This document shows, in pieces, positions 53,841 to 61,951 of a stretch of 64,000 nt of DNA. Origin of the DNA: Clostridium sp. (lineage in GTDB: Bacteria; Bacillota; Clostridia; Lachnospirales; Lachnospiraceae). The notes below the pieces were generated by a model, which was not told where the DNA came from, made no database searches, and saw nothing but the letters and a program-made list of their open reading frames with translations. The DNA is taken from NCBI GenBank assembly GCA_018377235.1, contig JAGZZT010000014.1:1-64000 (forward strand), read 5' to 3'. The position numbers and the translations under genes were made by a program. The number at the start of each line of letters is the position of its first letter. Position 1 is the stretch's first letter.

Positions 53841-53869
53841 ATAATAGCAATCAAACGGTCTTTTGTCAA
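53841..53869 (-). promoter_or_regulatory. Promoter of the ilvN-ilvC unit
   Basis: On the minus strand TTGACA (53864-53869) and TATTAT (53841-53846) are 17 bases apart, giving a leader of about 80 bases. Confidence 0.85.
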
Positions 53870-53913
53870 TTAATTAAAAGGAATAGGACCTATTACCTGA
53901 AGATATGGAACAG

Positions 53914-54900
53914 TTAAATTCTCTTATGCTTAAAAGCCATTTTCATCTCGCCTCCCACGCTGATAGAGGAACTGTCCTCCGGAATCTCATCTCTATGATA
54001 CCATCCAGCCTCAGAAAGCTCGTCCTCCTGCAGACAAATCGTATCATCCCCGTCCAGTTCTGCAAAGAAGCCGATCATCTCTGTGTCTGTAAAAGCCCAG
54101 GGCTGACTCTTATAATAACGGATATTCTTAACCTTCAGTCCTACTTCCTCCATCACCTCCCGGCGCACCGTCTCCTCAAAAGTCTCACCGATCTCCACGA
54201 AGCCGGCAATCAGTGCATATCCACGGTAGGCCCTGCCCTTGTAGCGGGACATTAAAAGGCGGTCTCCATCTGTCACTGCTACAATTACAGCCGGGCAGAT
54301 TTTCGGGTACTCTGTGTGGCCGCATTTCGTGCACACTAACGCCCGCTCTGTATCGCTGTCCTTTGTCCTGCTTCCACAGCAGCCGCAGAATTTCCGGCTC
54401 TCCTTCCAGCGAAACAGCTGAACTGCTGTAATAGCTGCGAAGGCCTGGTATTCCGGCTGCATAATCCGAAAATACGCCGTCCCCTGGAAGGAAAGACTTT
54501 TTCTGCTGTCTCCTTCCTGGTGCTCTTCCTGATTCTGCTCTTCTGCCAGCCTGAGCGCCGGATCTCCCTCCCTGCTTCTCACCATAAAATACGGTATCTC
54601 ATCAATGGAAAACAGATATTCCGCCCTTTCAGAAAGCCCTGGAATCAGGCCTGCTTCTTCCGCCTGAGCCGCTGTCGTCAGCTCCAGGGCGTCTGGAGAA
54701 GGAAGCGTGTGAGCGGAAGCATAAATCTTCTCTCTGTAATCCTTCTTTTCTCCGTATTCCTGGTTCTCCTTTTTCTCCTGTTCTTCCCTGTTCTGAAGGA
54801 GAATCATTCCTCTGTGAATGTACAGCAGAAAGCTGTCCTTTGCAAGAACTGGCTGTTTAAACGAATTGTCATATCTATGCGGTAAAATGTCCTGTATCAT
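53914..54900 (-). CDS. nudC: NADH/NAD+ pyrophosphatase (NudC type), RNA-decapping family
   Basis: A 328-residue NUDIX hydrolase of the NudC family, which cleaves NAD(H) and can remove NAD caps from RNA. A zinc ribbon (CGCCGSRT and CTKCGHTEYPK) is followed by the NUDIX box GFVEIGETFEETVRREVMEE and the family-specific YKSQPWAFTDTEM (NudC SQPWPF signature, with one change). The N-terminal half is divergent and contains a Glu/Lys-rich insert (EEQEKKENQEYGEKKDYREK). The start at 54900 has GGGAGGAAATT; the frame stays open upstream to 55020. It is upstream of ilvN but separated by its own promoter. Confidence 0.92.
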   Translation of the reverse strand: MIQDILPHRYDNSFKQPVLAKDSFLLYIHRGMILLQNREEQEKKENQEYGEKKDYREKIYASAHTLPSPDALELTTAAQAEEAGLIPGLSERAEYLFSIDEIPYFMVRSREGDPALRLAEEQNQEEHQEGDSRKSLSFQGTAYFRIMQPEYQAFAAITAVQLFRWKESRKFCGCCGSRTKDSDTERALVCTKCGHTEYPKICPAVIVAVTDGDRLLMSRYKGRAYRGYALIAGFVEIGETFEETVRREVMEEVGLKVKNIRYYKSQPWAFTDTEMIGFFAELDGDDTICLQEDELSEAGWYHRDEIPEDSSSISVGGEMKMAFKHKRI

Positions 54901-54977
54901 AATTTCCTCCCATGTCTGTTGCTTTCTGTCTTCTGCCTGCGCTCTGTTTTTCTCTGGCACATGCCCAAACTGACAGG

Positions 54978-55766
54978 CTAAATCGGATGAAATTCCGGCT
55001 CCATGTGGCGAAAAGTACACAGGCTGTCAAAGCCCAGTTCCCGAAGCCTTCGTTTCACCTGCGGAAAATGTGCTCCCAGCTGTTCCGGTCTGTGGGCATC
55101 TGAACCCAAAGTAAGAATTCTTCCCCCCATAAGGCGGTACAGTCTTAAAATATCCTCTGACGGTGTCAGATCACCTATCTGGTAGCGAAAACTTGAGGTA
55201 TTGACCTCAATGCCCTTTCCCTGGCGAATCACCTGGTCTAAAATTTCCTCCACAAAGGGACGGGATTCCTGAAATGGCCAATGCCCCTGCCTGTCATAGC
55301 GCAGTATCATATCCAGGTGTCCCAAAACGCTGTAGCCGTCAAACTGCCGGATTACCTTCAGAATTTCCCGGTAATAGCCTTCGTTGTACTCCCTCTGGCT
55401 CTTTCCCTTCTGATATGCCTGATTGTCAAATTCCAGATTATCTACCTGGTGGCAGGATAAAATAATGAAGTCAAAAGGCTCCTCCCTGATATCCTTCTGA
55501 TACTCTGAGATCGTATGAGTCTGAACGCCGAACTCAGCGCCGTATCTCAGACGGATCCGTCCCTTACAGCGTTCCTGAAGGCAGACAAGCTCTGACCTTA
55601 AATCTCTGTATGGAAACCTTCCTGCCTCAGTTCTCACTCCGTAGTCTACGTGATCTGTAAAACACAGCTCCTCGATCCCAGCCTCTATAGCCGCTCTGAC
55701 CTGATTTTCCATAGAAGTCTGACAATCCCAGCTGAAATCAGAGTGGACATGGTAATCTGCAAGCAT
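54978..55766 (-). CDS. PHP-domain phosphatase, HisJ/histidinol-phosphatase family
   Basis: A 262-residue metallophosphoesterase of the PHP superfamily. The first motif is Y-H6-V-H8-S-D, followed by ELCFTDHVDYG, SCHQVDNL and LGSDAHRPEQLG, which provide the metal ligands. Many relatives remove the phosphate from histidinol phosphate, but the family is broad and the substrate here is unproven; no other his gene is nearby. The start follows GGAGGGAAGAGA. Confidence 0.9.
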   Translation of the reverse strand: MLADYHVHSDFSWDCQTSMENQVRAAIEAGIEELCFTDHVDYGVRTEAGRFPYRDLRSELVCLQERCKGRIRLRYGAEFGVQTHTISEYQKDIREEPFDFIILSCHQVDNLEFDNQAYQKGKSQREYNEGYYREILKVIRQFDGYSVLGHLDMILRYDRQGHWPFQESRPFVEEILDQVIRQGKGIEVNTSSFRYQIGDLTPSEDILRLYRLMGGRILTLGSDAHRPEQLGAHFPQVKRRLRELGFDSLCTFRHMEPEFHPI

Positions 55767-55987
55767 TCTCTTCCCTCCTGCGGCTTTTCCCGCGCATCAT
55801 CTTTCTTAGACTTTTCTCCTCGTATCCTACCACGAATCCTGGCGTTTCTCAATCCTGTTTTGAAGAATTTTCTACAGGTTTCCTGCAACTTCCTCCTCTG
55901 AATTTTGGAACTGCCGAGCGCTGCCACCGTCAGTCCCTTCCTTCTGTCTGGCGACATCCCGGACATTGCTGCAGTATGTTTATAGGC

Positions 55988-56027
55988 AAAAATAATGCAG
56001 AGACTAATAAGCCTCCGCATTATTTTT
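55988..56027 (-). terminator. Terminator after the unidentified 161-residue gene
   Basis: AAAATAATGCAGAG pairs with CTCCGCATTATTTT (one mismatch) and T-runs occur on both strands. It serves the gene ending at 56099. The rest of the 55767-56098 gap shows no gene I can support; a 132-codon open frame there has no ribosome site. Confidence 0.85.
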
Positions 56028-56098
56028 CTATTTCTGCCTGCCGCCCTTTTAGAGAAGCAGAAGGAACGCTCCAATTTCTCCAACAGGCATCTTTCGCC

Positions 56099-56584
56099 CT
56101 ACTTTGTAGCAAAACGGTTCATAAAGAAGTCGGTAAAAGCAGCCAATTCCTCATCCTGTGAAACATAGACATACAGTTTTTCATCTTCCAGCCAGTCATA
56201 GGCATTGATACCAATGTACCCCTTTTTATCCGGGTAAATGATAAAAGCATCGGTAGGGTACTTATTCCGGTATGCTTTCAAAATTTCAGAACGGCGATAA
56301 TAGGTCGGATCACCGCAGCCAGAAAGGTCAGGTACTGTGGGAACGGCCACGATCGTCTGACTTGCTTCGTTCCAGCCGACAATTAAATTGCCAATCTTTG
56401 TTTTACTGCCATGAACAAAGCCATAATTGAAACGGCTTACATCCTCTGTATAGCCGAAAATCAGTCTGTAATCGTTCCCATTTTCTACAGCCTGATTAAA
56501 TAGCGTACGCATTTTCTTTGCATTCGCGCTGCTCTTTTCCATGTCAATCTGAGGACCTTTAAACAGCTTTCCAAACAATCCCAT
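56099..56584 (-). CDS. Unidentified 161-residue protein, TetR-linked
   Basis: A soluble protein of about 161 residues I do not recognise. It starts with a short hydrophobic/basic stretch (MGLFGKLFKG) and has a mixed alpha/beta look with several aromatic strands (YRLIFGYTEDVSRFNYGFVHG, GNLIVGWNEASQTIVAVP, AFIIYPDKKGYIGINAYDW). No signal peptide is seen. Its upstream region (56623-56663) carries half-sites also found upstream of the adjacent tetR gene, so TetR probably represses it. The start follows TTAGGAGGAAAAAAAT. A stress- or ligand-induced accessory role is conceivable but not shown. Confidence 0.8.
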   Translation of the reverse strand: MGLFGKLFKGPQIDMEKSSANAKKMRTLFNQAVENGNDYRLIFGYTEDVSRFNYGFVHGSKTKIGNLIVGWNEASQTIVAVPTVPDLSGCGDPTYYRRSEILKAYRNKYPTDAFIIYPDKKGYIGINAYDWLEDEKLYVYVSQDEELAAFTDFFMNRFATK

Positions 56585-56622
56585 ATTTTTTTCCTCCTAA
56601 ATGTTTTGGTTTTAGTATCTAT

Positions 56623-56663
56623 CCCGCAAAATAAGTATAAATATTTGAAACTGTTTTTATTTT
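56623..56663. promoter_or_regulatory. Candidate TetR operator upstream of the 161-residue gene
   Basis: CCCGCAAAATAA (56623-56634) and TGTTTTTATTTT (56652-56663) are both shared with the operator-like region upstream of tetR (57369-57408). The first arm is imperfect here. Confidence 0.5.
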
Positions 56664-56733
56664 GATTGAAATGAAATCCGTCTAAATATAAGGCCGGAAC
56701 ACAATATTCGGACGGATTTTCTATTCCTGTCGT

Positions 56734-57354
56734 TTAGGACGCTGGCGCTGTTTTCAATTTTTCCAGGGCATCGACAATAGCATTGATTTGAAAGTCAACT
56801 GTCTCATCAGCAGCTTCAGGAACAAACAGGGGAAGTGTGTCAGGAATCGCTCTGCGTACAACCATGACCGTTAAGCTTAAATTTGTAAATAGATTGATCC
56901 TTGCTGTGTCTGCCTTTATTCCAAATGTTTCTAAAATTTCTCCAAAAAGGCGGAGCTGTTTCTGACGGAACACCTGATAACTTTCCTGTGACAGACGTTT
57001 AAAAAGAAGCTGCTGTTCTTCAACCGTTAAAACAGCAATACCATTTTTTTCTCCATAGCAGCAGGCAAAGAGAAATTGTTTCACAGCGTCACGCCAGTTC
57101 AACGCAGGATCAGCCATCAGCTTTTGTACATATTCAATGATTTTAGGCTGCTGCAAGTACAGCGCTTCAACGACCAGATCTTCTTTCGCTGCGAAAAAAG
57201 AATAAAAGAAAGTTCGTGAAATCCCAACTTTTTTATATATCTGCTCCACGGTAGTATGCTGTATACCCTGTTTCGCCATCAATTCGAGGCCAACTCTGAC
57301 AAGCTCCATTCTGATATGCTCTCTATCCTCCTCAGAATAAGCTACCTTTGGCAT
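56734..57354 (-). CDS. TetR/AcrR family transcriptional regulator
   Basis: A 206-residue repressor. The N-terminal HTH reads MAKQGIQHTTVEQIYKKVGI followed by SRTFFYSFFAAKEDLVVEAL; the C-terminal ligand-binding domain is variable and includes a hydrophobic dimer helix. The ligand is unknown. A 12-base perfect inverted repeat just upstream (57373-57408) fits autoregulation, and half of it also occurs upstream of the gene at 56584. The start has a GGGGGATGAC site. Confidence 0.92.
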   Translation of the reverse strand: MPKVAYSEEDREHIRMELVRVGLELMAKQGIQHTTVEQIYKKVGISRTFFYSFFAAKEDLVVEALYLQQPKIIEYVQKLMADPALNWRDAVKQFLFACCYGEKNGIAVLTVEEQQLLFKRLSQESYQVFRQKQLRLFGEILETFGIKADTARINLFTNLSLTVMVVRRAIPDTLPLFVPEAADETVDFQINAIVDALEKLKTAPAS

Positions 57355-57368
57355 GTCATCCCCCTTTC

Positions 57369-57408
57369 CCGCAAAATAAAAACAGATTTCAAATTTTGTT
57401 TTTATTTT
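57369..57408. promoter_or_regulatory. Candidate TetR operator upstream of tetR
   Basis: AAAATAAAAACA (57373-57384) and TGTTTTTATTTT (57397-57408) are perfect 12-base inverted arms separated by 12 bases, 19 bases upstream of the tetR start. Confidence 0.65.
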
Positions 57409-57471
57409 ATCATATCAAATCGGACAATTCAAGAATGAACTGCCATAAAACCTGATTTTCCTTAAAATCAG

Positions 57472-58041
57472 TTATTTTTCACTCTGATCTTCAGCCTCCC
57501 GTTTCATCTGTCGGAATATAGGAATATAGTTCAAAAGGGTGAAAACCATCACTGCCATCATCGCAAGGATCAGGCCGTTTACCCAAACAAGCGGCAGGTG
57601 CGGTAAGAAAAACAGAGCCAGAAGCCCGGCAAAAAGGACAGCTGTGCACACCTTCCCAAACCACATGGCTCCATTGAGTTTTTTCCCTTTTTTCAGCAGG
57701 ACAGCTCCCATGACAGCCATGTAGCCCTCCTTCACAATCAGCAGGAGAATCAGAGCCCACATAAGGGGATAGCGGGCCGCCAGACACAGAGCCAGCGCTC
57801 CATGGGTCATCTTGTCCGCCACCGGATCCAGCAATTTTCCCAATTCTGTCACCATGTTAAACTTTCGGGCTATCTTACCGTCAAACAGATCAGTAAGACT
57901 GGACAGCAGAACTACTGCCGAGGCCTCCAGATACATTCTCTTTCCTATGTATAAATAGCAGAACACGGGAATCATTAAAATGCGGAAATATCCCATCAAG
58001 TTGGGAATAGAAAAAATCTCCTTTTTGCTGAACTGTTTCAT
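57472..58041 (-). CDS. pgsA: CDP-alcohol phosphatidyltransferase (phosphatidylglycerophosphate synthase-like)
   Basis: A 189-residue membrane enzyme that transfers a phosphatidyl group from CDP-diacylglycerol to a polyol. The diagnostic motif D-G-x2-A-R-x8-G-x3-D-x3-D is complete at about 54-76 (DGKIARKF to GKLLDPVADK). About five or six helices are predicted by eye. The name pgsA is the most common for such proteins, but the acceptor (glycerol 3-phosphate or another alcohol) is not proven; cardiolipin synthase-like members share the motif. The start follows AAAAGAGGCAGTCT. It is behind degV by 33 bases. Confidence 0.85.
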   Translation of the reverse strand: MKQFSKKEIFSIPNLMGYFRILMIPVFCYLYIGKRMYLEASAVVLLSSLTDLFDGKIARKFNMVTELGKLLDPVADKMTHGALALCLAARYPLMWALILLLIVKEGYMAVMGAVLLKKGKKLNGAMWFGKVCTAVLFAGLLALFFLPHLPLVWVNGLILAMMAVMVFTLLNYIPIFRQMKREAEDQSEK

Positions 58042-58074
58042 AGACTGCCTCTTTTCTGTTCTGACGTTTCATGT

Positions 58075-58908
58075 CTACCGCTCAATATATTGAATGGCAA
58101 TGCATCCAGGTCCTCCCTGGGCTACAAATACAGGGCTCAAATCCATAATGTGAATTTCCAACCCTGCAAAGGCCTGACTGAGCGTCTCCCTGATTTTCTC
58201 TGCCTCCTGAAGAGCCGCAGCATGCACAACATAGGCGATATGCTTCTCGCAGACTCCAGCCTGTTTCATATACTCAATGATTCCTTTTACCGCAGCTGAC
58301 ATCGTCCGCTTTACAAAAAATTTATCAATCCTTTTTCCGTCTTCCGTCAGCTTCATAACTGGTTTCAGACGCAATACAGAACCCAGAGCGGCAGCCACCG
58401 GAGTCAGCCTGCCGCCCCGTCTCAGGAAAGAAAAATCCTGCGGAATTAAAAAGGATTCTGTGCGGGATGCAGCCCATTCCAGCCACTGAAGCATCTCTGC
58501 AAGACTCTTTCCATCCGCTTTCATTCTCTGAACCTTTTCTACCATATAGCGATGAGGGCCGCACAGAGTCCTGCTGTTAAATACTGTAATTCTCTCTCCA
58601 TGCTCTACCATTCCCTTAGCGCTGCAGGCCCCCTGATAGGTGCCTGACAAACCATCTGCAATAGCGATGTTTAAAATCTCCGCCTCCGGATAGCGCTCAT
58701 AGGCCTCCACCACATCTCCAATAGGGGGCTGGGAGGAACGAGGAACCTGTCCTTCTCCAATACGCCGGTAAAATTCATCCATATCTATCTGTAAATCTCT
58801 GCCTTCCATGTCTCCTATATGTACGCACAAGGGAACAACCTCAAAACCTGCTGCCTTCGCCTGCTCCTCTGTATACAGCACAGAAGAGTCTGTTATAATT
58901 TCCACCAC
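58075..58908 (-). CDS. DegV family fatty-acid-binding protein
   Basis: A 277-residue cytoplasmic protein that binds long-chain fatty acids; in Firmicutes, FakB proteins of this family present them to the kinase FakA. Family features are EIITDSSVLYTEEQA, VPRSSQPPIGDVVEAY, IADGLSGTYQGACSAKGM and RRGGRLTPVAAALGS, where Thr/Ser/Arg line the fatty-acid headgroup site. The start is probably GTG 58908, seven bases after GGAGGG; the TTG at 58923 also fits the frame. It precedes the pgsA-like gene, which fits a membrane-lipid theme. Confidence 0.9.
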   Translation of the reverse strand: MVEIITDSSVLYTEEQAKAAGFEVVPLCVHIGDMEGRDLQIDMDEFYRRIGEGQVPRSSQPPIGDVVEAYERYPEAEILNIAIADGLSGTYQGACSAKGMVEHGERITVFNSRTLCGPHRYMVEKVQRMKADGKSLAEMLQWLEWAASRTESFLIPQDFSFLRRGGRLTPVAAALGSVLRLKPVMKLTEDGKRIDKFFVKRTMSAAVKGIIEYMKQAGVCEKHIAYVVHAAALQEAEKIRETLSQAFAGLEIHIMDLSPVFVAQGGPGCIAIQYIER

Positions 58909-59025
58909 GTCAAATCCCTCCAACCTAATATCTAGTTTTTAAAACCACTTATTATAGTTTGCAATATTTGTCGGAATTTGTCAATAGCACTGATAAGAAA
59001 TACCATGAATATCACAACGCTGCAT

Positions 59026-59070
59026 AAAAAATATCCGTCTTGAGGATAAAACCTCTCGATGGATATTTTT
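59026..59070 (-). terminator. Terminator of the padR-DUF1700 operon
   Basis: AAAAATATCC pairs with GGATATTTTT around a loop that holds an inner GAGG/CCTC stem, followed by Ts on the minus strand. Confidence 0.87.
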
Positions 59071-59131
59071 AGCATCAGCGTACAAAACAGGAGTCTTTTG
59101 AAAGTTTTAATATCTGGAATGAGGACGGCAC

Positions 59132-59704
59132 TCAGTCCTCAAACAAAATATATTCTCTGGATGCAGGATTTACTTTTATAGAGATATTTTCAATGGCCTC
59201 CAGGCGATAGCTGGCAAAGCTCTTATTTTTTAAATCCTCAATCATCTGATCTTTCGCTTCCATCCAGGCAGGAAAGCTTGCATGGCTTCTCCAGTTTAAA
59301 TCCAGGACCCCCTGCACGGCCTCCTGCGGTTTTGTCTCCTGCCTATTTTCTGAGCTGAGCCCATTTTCCTCCTCAAACTTCGTAAAATGGAGAAACGGCT
59401 CTGCCAAATCTGGATTGCAGGTAATTTCAAATCTCACTGTCCCCTCTGGAACCGATGGATCCTCCAAAAGTTCCAGCGTATCCCCCGAATAATAGCTGTA
59501 CTGACTTGGGAAAATACGAACTGCGCCCATTTCTGGAGAGAAGGTATAGTCAAGGCTTGTTGTTGTCATCTTATCCTGCCCCAGAACGCGCTCTCCCAAG
59601 TATGTGAAAGAAGAATATTCTCCTATTGCCGTCCCTGTTCCAATTCCGCTTATCAGCACTCCGGCCAGAAATATTCCCAGCAAAATTTTCTGTATTCTAC
59701 GCAT
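59132..59704 (-). CDS. Unidentified membrane-anchored protein of the padR operon
   Basis: A 190-residue protein with an N-terminal hydrophobic helix (about 5-25, KILLGIFLAGVLISGIGTG) and an extracytoplasmic region of strands and one helix. Its tail (SIKVNPASREYILFED) is beta-like. Proteins at this position in padR-DUF1700 operons are often DUF4097-type adhesin-like beta proteins; this one is too short and divergent for me to assign. The ATG at 59704 overlaps the DUF1700 stop by eight bases and follows GAGGAGGAAGAAAATT. Confidence 0.82.
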   Translation of the reverse strand: MRRIQKILLGIFLAGVLISGIGTGTAIGEYSSFTYLGERVLGQDKMTTTSLDYTFSPEMGAVRIFPSQYSYYSGDTLELLEDPSVPEGTVRFEITCNPDLAEPFLHFTKFEEENGLSSENRQETKPQEAVQGVLDLNWRSHASFPAWMEAKDQMIEDLKNKSFASYRLEAIENISIKVNPASREYILFED

Positions 59705-60533
59705 AATTTTCTTCCTCCTCTTCCCGCATGGCAAAAATCTTCTCTCCGTTTTTCTCCCGTCTCCACAGAAGTGTCAGGCCTAAACCGGCCGCTGAAAACA
59801 GGCTGAGATTTACTCCCAGCATGCCGATAGCCGCTCCTGCCAGCGGGTATCCCTGGCACAGCAGCACCGTCAGCACTCCCAGGCTAAAAAGGCTGAGAAG
59901 GCCGAAACCGCTGCAGAGCAGAGCAAAGAAAATCCAGAATACGTTCCAGCTCACCTTAACACACCACAGAGCCGCGGTCCAGATATGGCGGAAGCACCAG
60001 AATATAATTCCCGCGCTCTGCGTAAACAGTCTGCAAAGAAAATTCCCGGTTTCTCTGCGCAGCCTGTTTATCTTCAGGTTCACAGAATTCATACGTCCGG
60101 AATCTGCCGTTTTGACCTCTCTGCCGTTCCTTTTTTCCCTCGTATCTTCTTCTCTGGAAGTAGCTGCCTTCTGCTTTCCCAAAATCCTGAAAAGCCAGGC
60201 CCTAAACCGTATCATCTGTCCCCTCACAGCCCTTCTTCCAGAATCCCACAGCTGAGCCAGATGGTTCCAGAGACTGATTTTTTCCCTTGTCTCCTTCTTT
60301 TTCTCCTCATTTTTCTCTGTTTCATAGTCAGCTCTCACATGATAGGCCTCCAGAATTTCTGCTGTCAGCTCCTTCCGGTTTCCAAACTCGGCAATCGCCT
60401 CCTCCTCTGTCAGCCCGCTCTGTACCTTCATATCAATATGCTGCTCATACTCGTCCATAATATCATTCAGTTCCGTTTCCTGAAGCACGGAAAGCGATGA
60501 TCTAAGTTCTTCTAAAAATGTCTTCTTATTCAT
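59697..60533 (-). CDS. DUF1700 (HAAS-type) membrane protein
   Basis: A 278-residue protein whose N-terminal DUF1700 motif is NKKTFLEELRSSLSVL and DEYEQHIDMKVQSGLTEEEAIAEFG, followed by a basic linker (about 85-150) and about four hydrophobic helices in the C-terminal half. In many Firmicutes such proteins are encoded next to PadR regulators and are thought to sense or counteract membrane stress, although the mechanism is open. The start overlaps the padR stop by eight bases, and its own end overlaps the next gene. Confidence 0.88.
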   Translation of the reverse strand: MNKKTFLEELRSSLSVLQETELNDIMDEYEQHIDMKVQSGLTEEEAIAEFGNRKELTAEILEAYHVRADYETEKNEEKKKETREKISLWNHLAQLWDSGRRAVRGQMIRFRAWLFRILGKQKAATSREEDTREKRNGREVKTADSGRMNSVNLKINRLRRETGNFLCRLFTQSAGIIFWCFRHIWTAALWCVKVSWNVFWIFFALLCSGFGLLSLFSLGVLTVLLCQGYPLAGAAIGMLGVNLSLFSAAGLGLTLLWRREKNGEKIFAMREEEEENYA

Positions 60534-60846
60534 GTCTGCACTCCTTTAAAAACAATCCTACTCTCTCCGTCAGCTGATTCCATTCTGCCTCCAGGCTGTC
60601 ACGATACAGAACGCCTGCTGCCGTCAAGTGATAATATTTACGCGGAGGTCCCTCTGTCGACTCTCGCAGGTATGTCTCAAAATACCGCTCGTTTGTCAGA
60701 CGCTTCAAAAGAGGATAAATTGTACCTTCATTCACATCTACCACCTTCGACACCTCCTCCACCAGCTCGTAGCCGTACCGATCTCTGACTCGGACTGCCT
60801 CCAGAACAATCAGCTCCAGAACACCCTTTTTAAACTGTGCGTTCAT
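60526..60846 (-). CDS. PadR family transcriptional regulator
   Basis: A 106-residue winged-helix repressor with KKGVLELIVLEAV, YGYELVEEVSKVVDVNEGTI, YPLLKRLTNERYFETYLRES and GPPRKYYHLTAAG, all standard for the short PadR group. The start follows GAGAAAGGCAGAGTACACAT. It is first in an operon with the DUF1700 gene and a membrane protein, and a CTACTAC/GTAGTAG dyad at its promoter suggests self-repression. Confidence 0.94.
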   Translation of the reverse strand: MNAQFKKGVLELIVLEAVRVRDRYGYELVEEVSKVVDVNEGTIYPLLKRLTNERYFETYLRESTEGPPRKYYHLTAAGVLYRDSLEAEWNQLTERVGLFLKECRHE

Positions 60847-60892
60847 ATGTGTACTCTGCCTTTCTCTGGTACTGTTTATTTTATAATACTAT

Positions 60893-60926
60893 ATTATACC
60901 TACTACTATGTAATGTCAAGTAGTAG
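60893..60926 (-). promoter_or_regulatory. padR promoter with an operator-like dyad
   Basis: On the minus strand TTGACA (60914-60919) and TATAAT (60893-60898) are 15 bases apart, shorter than optimal. The dyad CTACTAC (60900-60906) and GTAGTAG (60920-60926) lies on both sides of the -35 region, the expected place for PadR binding. Confidence 0.65.
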
Positions 60927-60944
60927 AAAATCTTTCTCATACTG

Positions 60945-61057
60945 TAGCGTCAGTACACAAAGGGCAATACTGTCAGAAATGCTCAGATTGACGATAACGC
61001 AGAAAACGGCACAATTATCCCGCTATGAGGCGTGTTGCCCCTTGCACACTGACGCTA
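60945..61057. repeat. Small element with imperfect terminal inverted repeats
   Basis: TAGCGTCAGT (60945-60954) and ACTGACGCTA (61048-61057) are perfect inverted ends; similarity continues inward (GGGCAA/TTGCCC), 19 of 23 positions. The 113-base segment has no gene and lies in the 60847-61168 gap. It resembles a non-autonomous mobile element or a long hairpin RNA. Outside it the gap holds the padR promoter. Confidence 0.55.
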
Positions 61058-61168
61058 AACACAGAATATATTCTATAAAAGAAAAAGAATGAAGGCCTTG
61101 GGAGTCTCCATTCCATTCTTTCTAAAATTCTATATACTTTCACTTTCTAAAGCTGGGCTGGTTTTTAA

Positions 61169-61951
61169 TCAAAGCTGCCCCTGTTCTTCTTTCAAAAGTT
61201 CAAGGAAAACGCAGTTCAGAGCCTCCCAGTTATCATTTCTGTCATCCTTCATCTGATCTGCAAGCTGCTTTTGGCGGCGCAGCTCCTCTTCAATAAACTG
61301 CTGGACTGCCGCATTCTGCAGACAGCGCTCCCCCTCGCCGGAGGCCTGTTTGACTGCCAGTACTGTTTCCACCTCTTCCCGCAAGGTTTTTGGCAGTTCC
61401 TGCTTCATCAAATCACTGAATAAAACCGGCGCAGGTTCTCCATGCTCTTCAATAAATCTGGCTGCCAGCAGGGGTCTCAGCGCATAGAAATATTTTTTGT
61501 ATTTCACATATTTTTCCTGCAATTCCTGATAATACGTCTTATTCGCTGTACCATAATAGTGGCATACTGCCGCCTTTTTAGAAAAATACTGCTTTGCCGC
61601 CTCATAAATCCTCTCCCAGGCAGAACTGTTCCGGTAGACAATGGGAGACTGGGCCCACTCAAACAAGGCAGCGTTTCCCCTCTGAAACTGGATCAAAGCC
61701 TTCTTTAAATCCCACCCATTGATATCTAACACTTCATCCAGCTGCCATTCTATGACGTCTTTCACCGGATCCAGCCGAAGATAATCCTCCCGCCTTCTCA
61801 GATAAATAAAGCGCACATCATAATCACTGTCCGGGGACGCAATTCCCCAGGCCCGGCTGCCTGATTCCACTGCAAGCAGAATGGAGACCCGTTCTTTCTC
61901 CTCAATCTCCCTGAGCTTTTCCCTAATTTCTTTTTGAATGTTCCGCTCCAT
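61169..61951 (-). CDS. RlaP-like nucleotidyltransferase (second of pair)
   Basis: A 260-residue protein of the DNA polymerase beta superfamily, PF10127-type (YcgL/RlaP). The active-site motif is G31-S32-R-A-W-G followed by D43-Y-D45 (in SPDSDYDVRFIYL), with the usual spacing; further on, WDLKKALIQFQRGNAALFEWAQSP is a family segment. RlaP relatives in other bacteria sit in RNA-repair loci; the substrate here is not known. The ATG at 61951 is inside the end of the neighbouring paralogue (29-base overlap), so the two are synthesised together. Confidence 0.9.
   Translation of the reverse strand: MERNIQKEIREKLREIEEKERVSILLAVESGSRAWGIASPDSDYDVRFIYLRRREDYLRLDPVKDVIEWQLDEVLDINGWDLKKALIQFQRGNAALFEWAQSPIVYRNSSAWERIYEAAKQYFSKKAAVCHYYGTANKTYYQELQEKYVKYKKYFYALRPLLAARFIEEHGEPAPVLFSDLMKQELPKTLREEVETVLAVKQASGEGERCLQNAAVQQFIEEELRRQKQLADQMKDDRNDNWEALNCVFLELLKEEQGQL

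Noticed and set aside
55685..56083. A 132-codon minus-strand frame between the PHP phosphatase and the 161-residue gene
   Set aside because: Very basic composition, no ribosome binding site, runs through a terminator hairpin and overlaps the phosphatase start.
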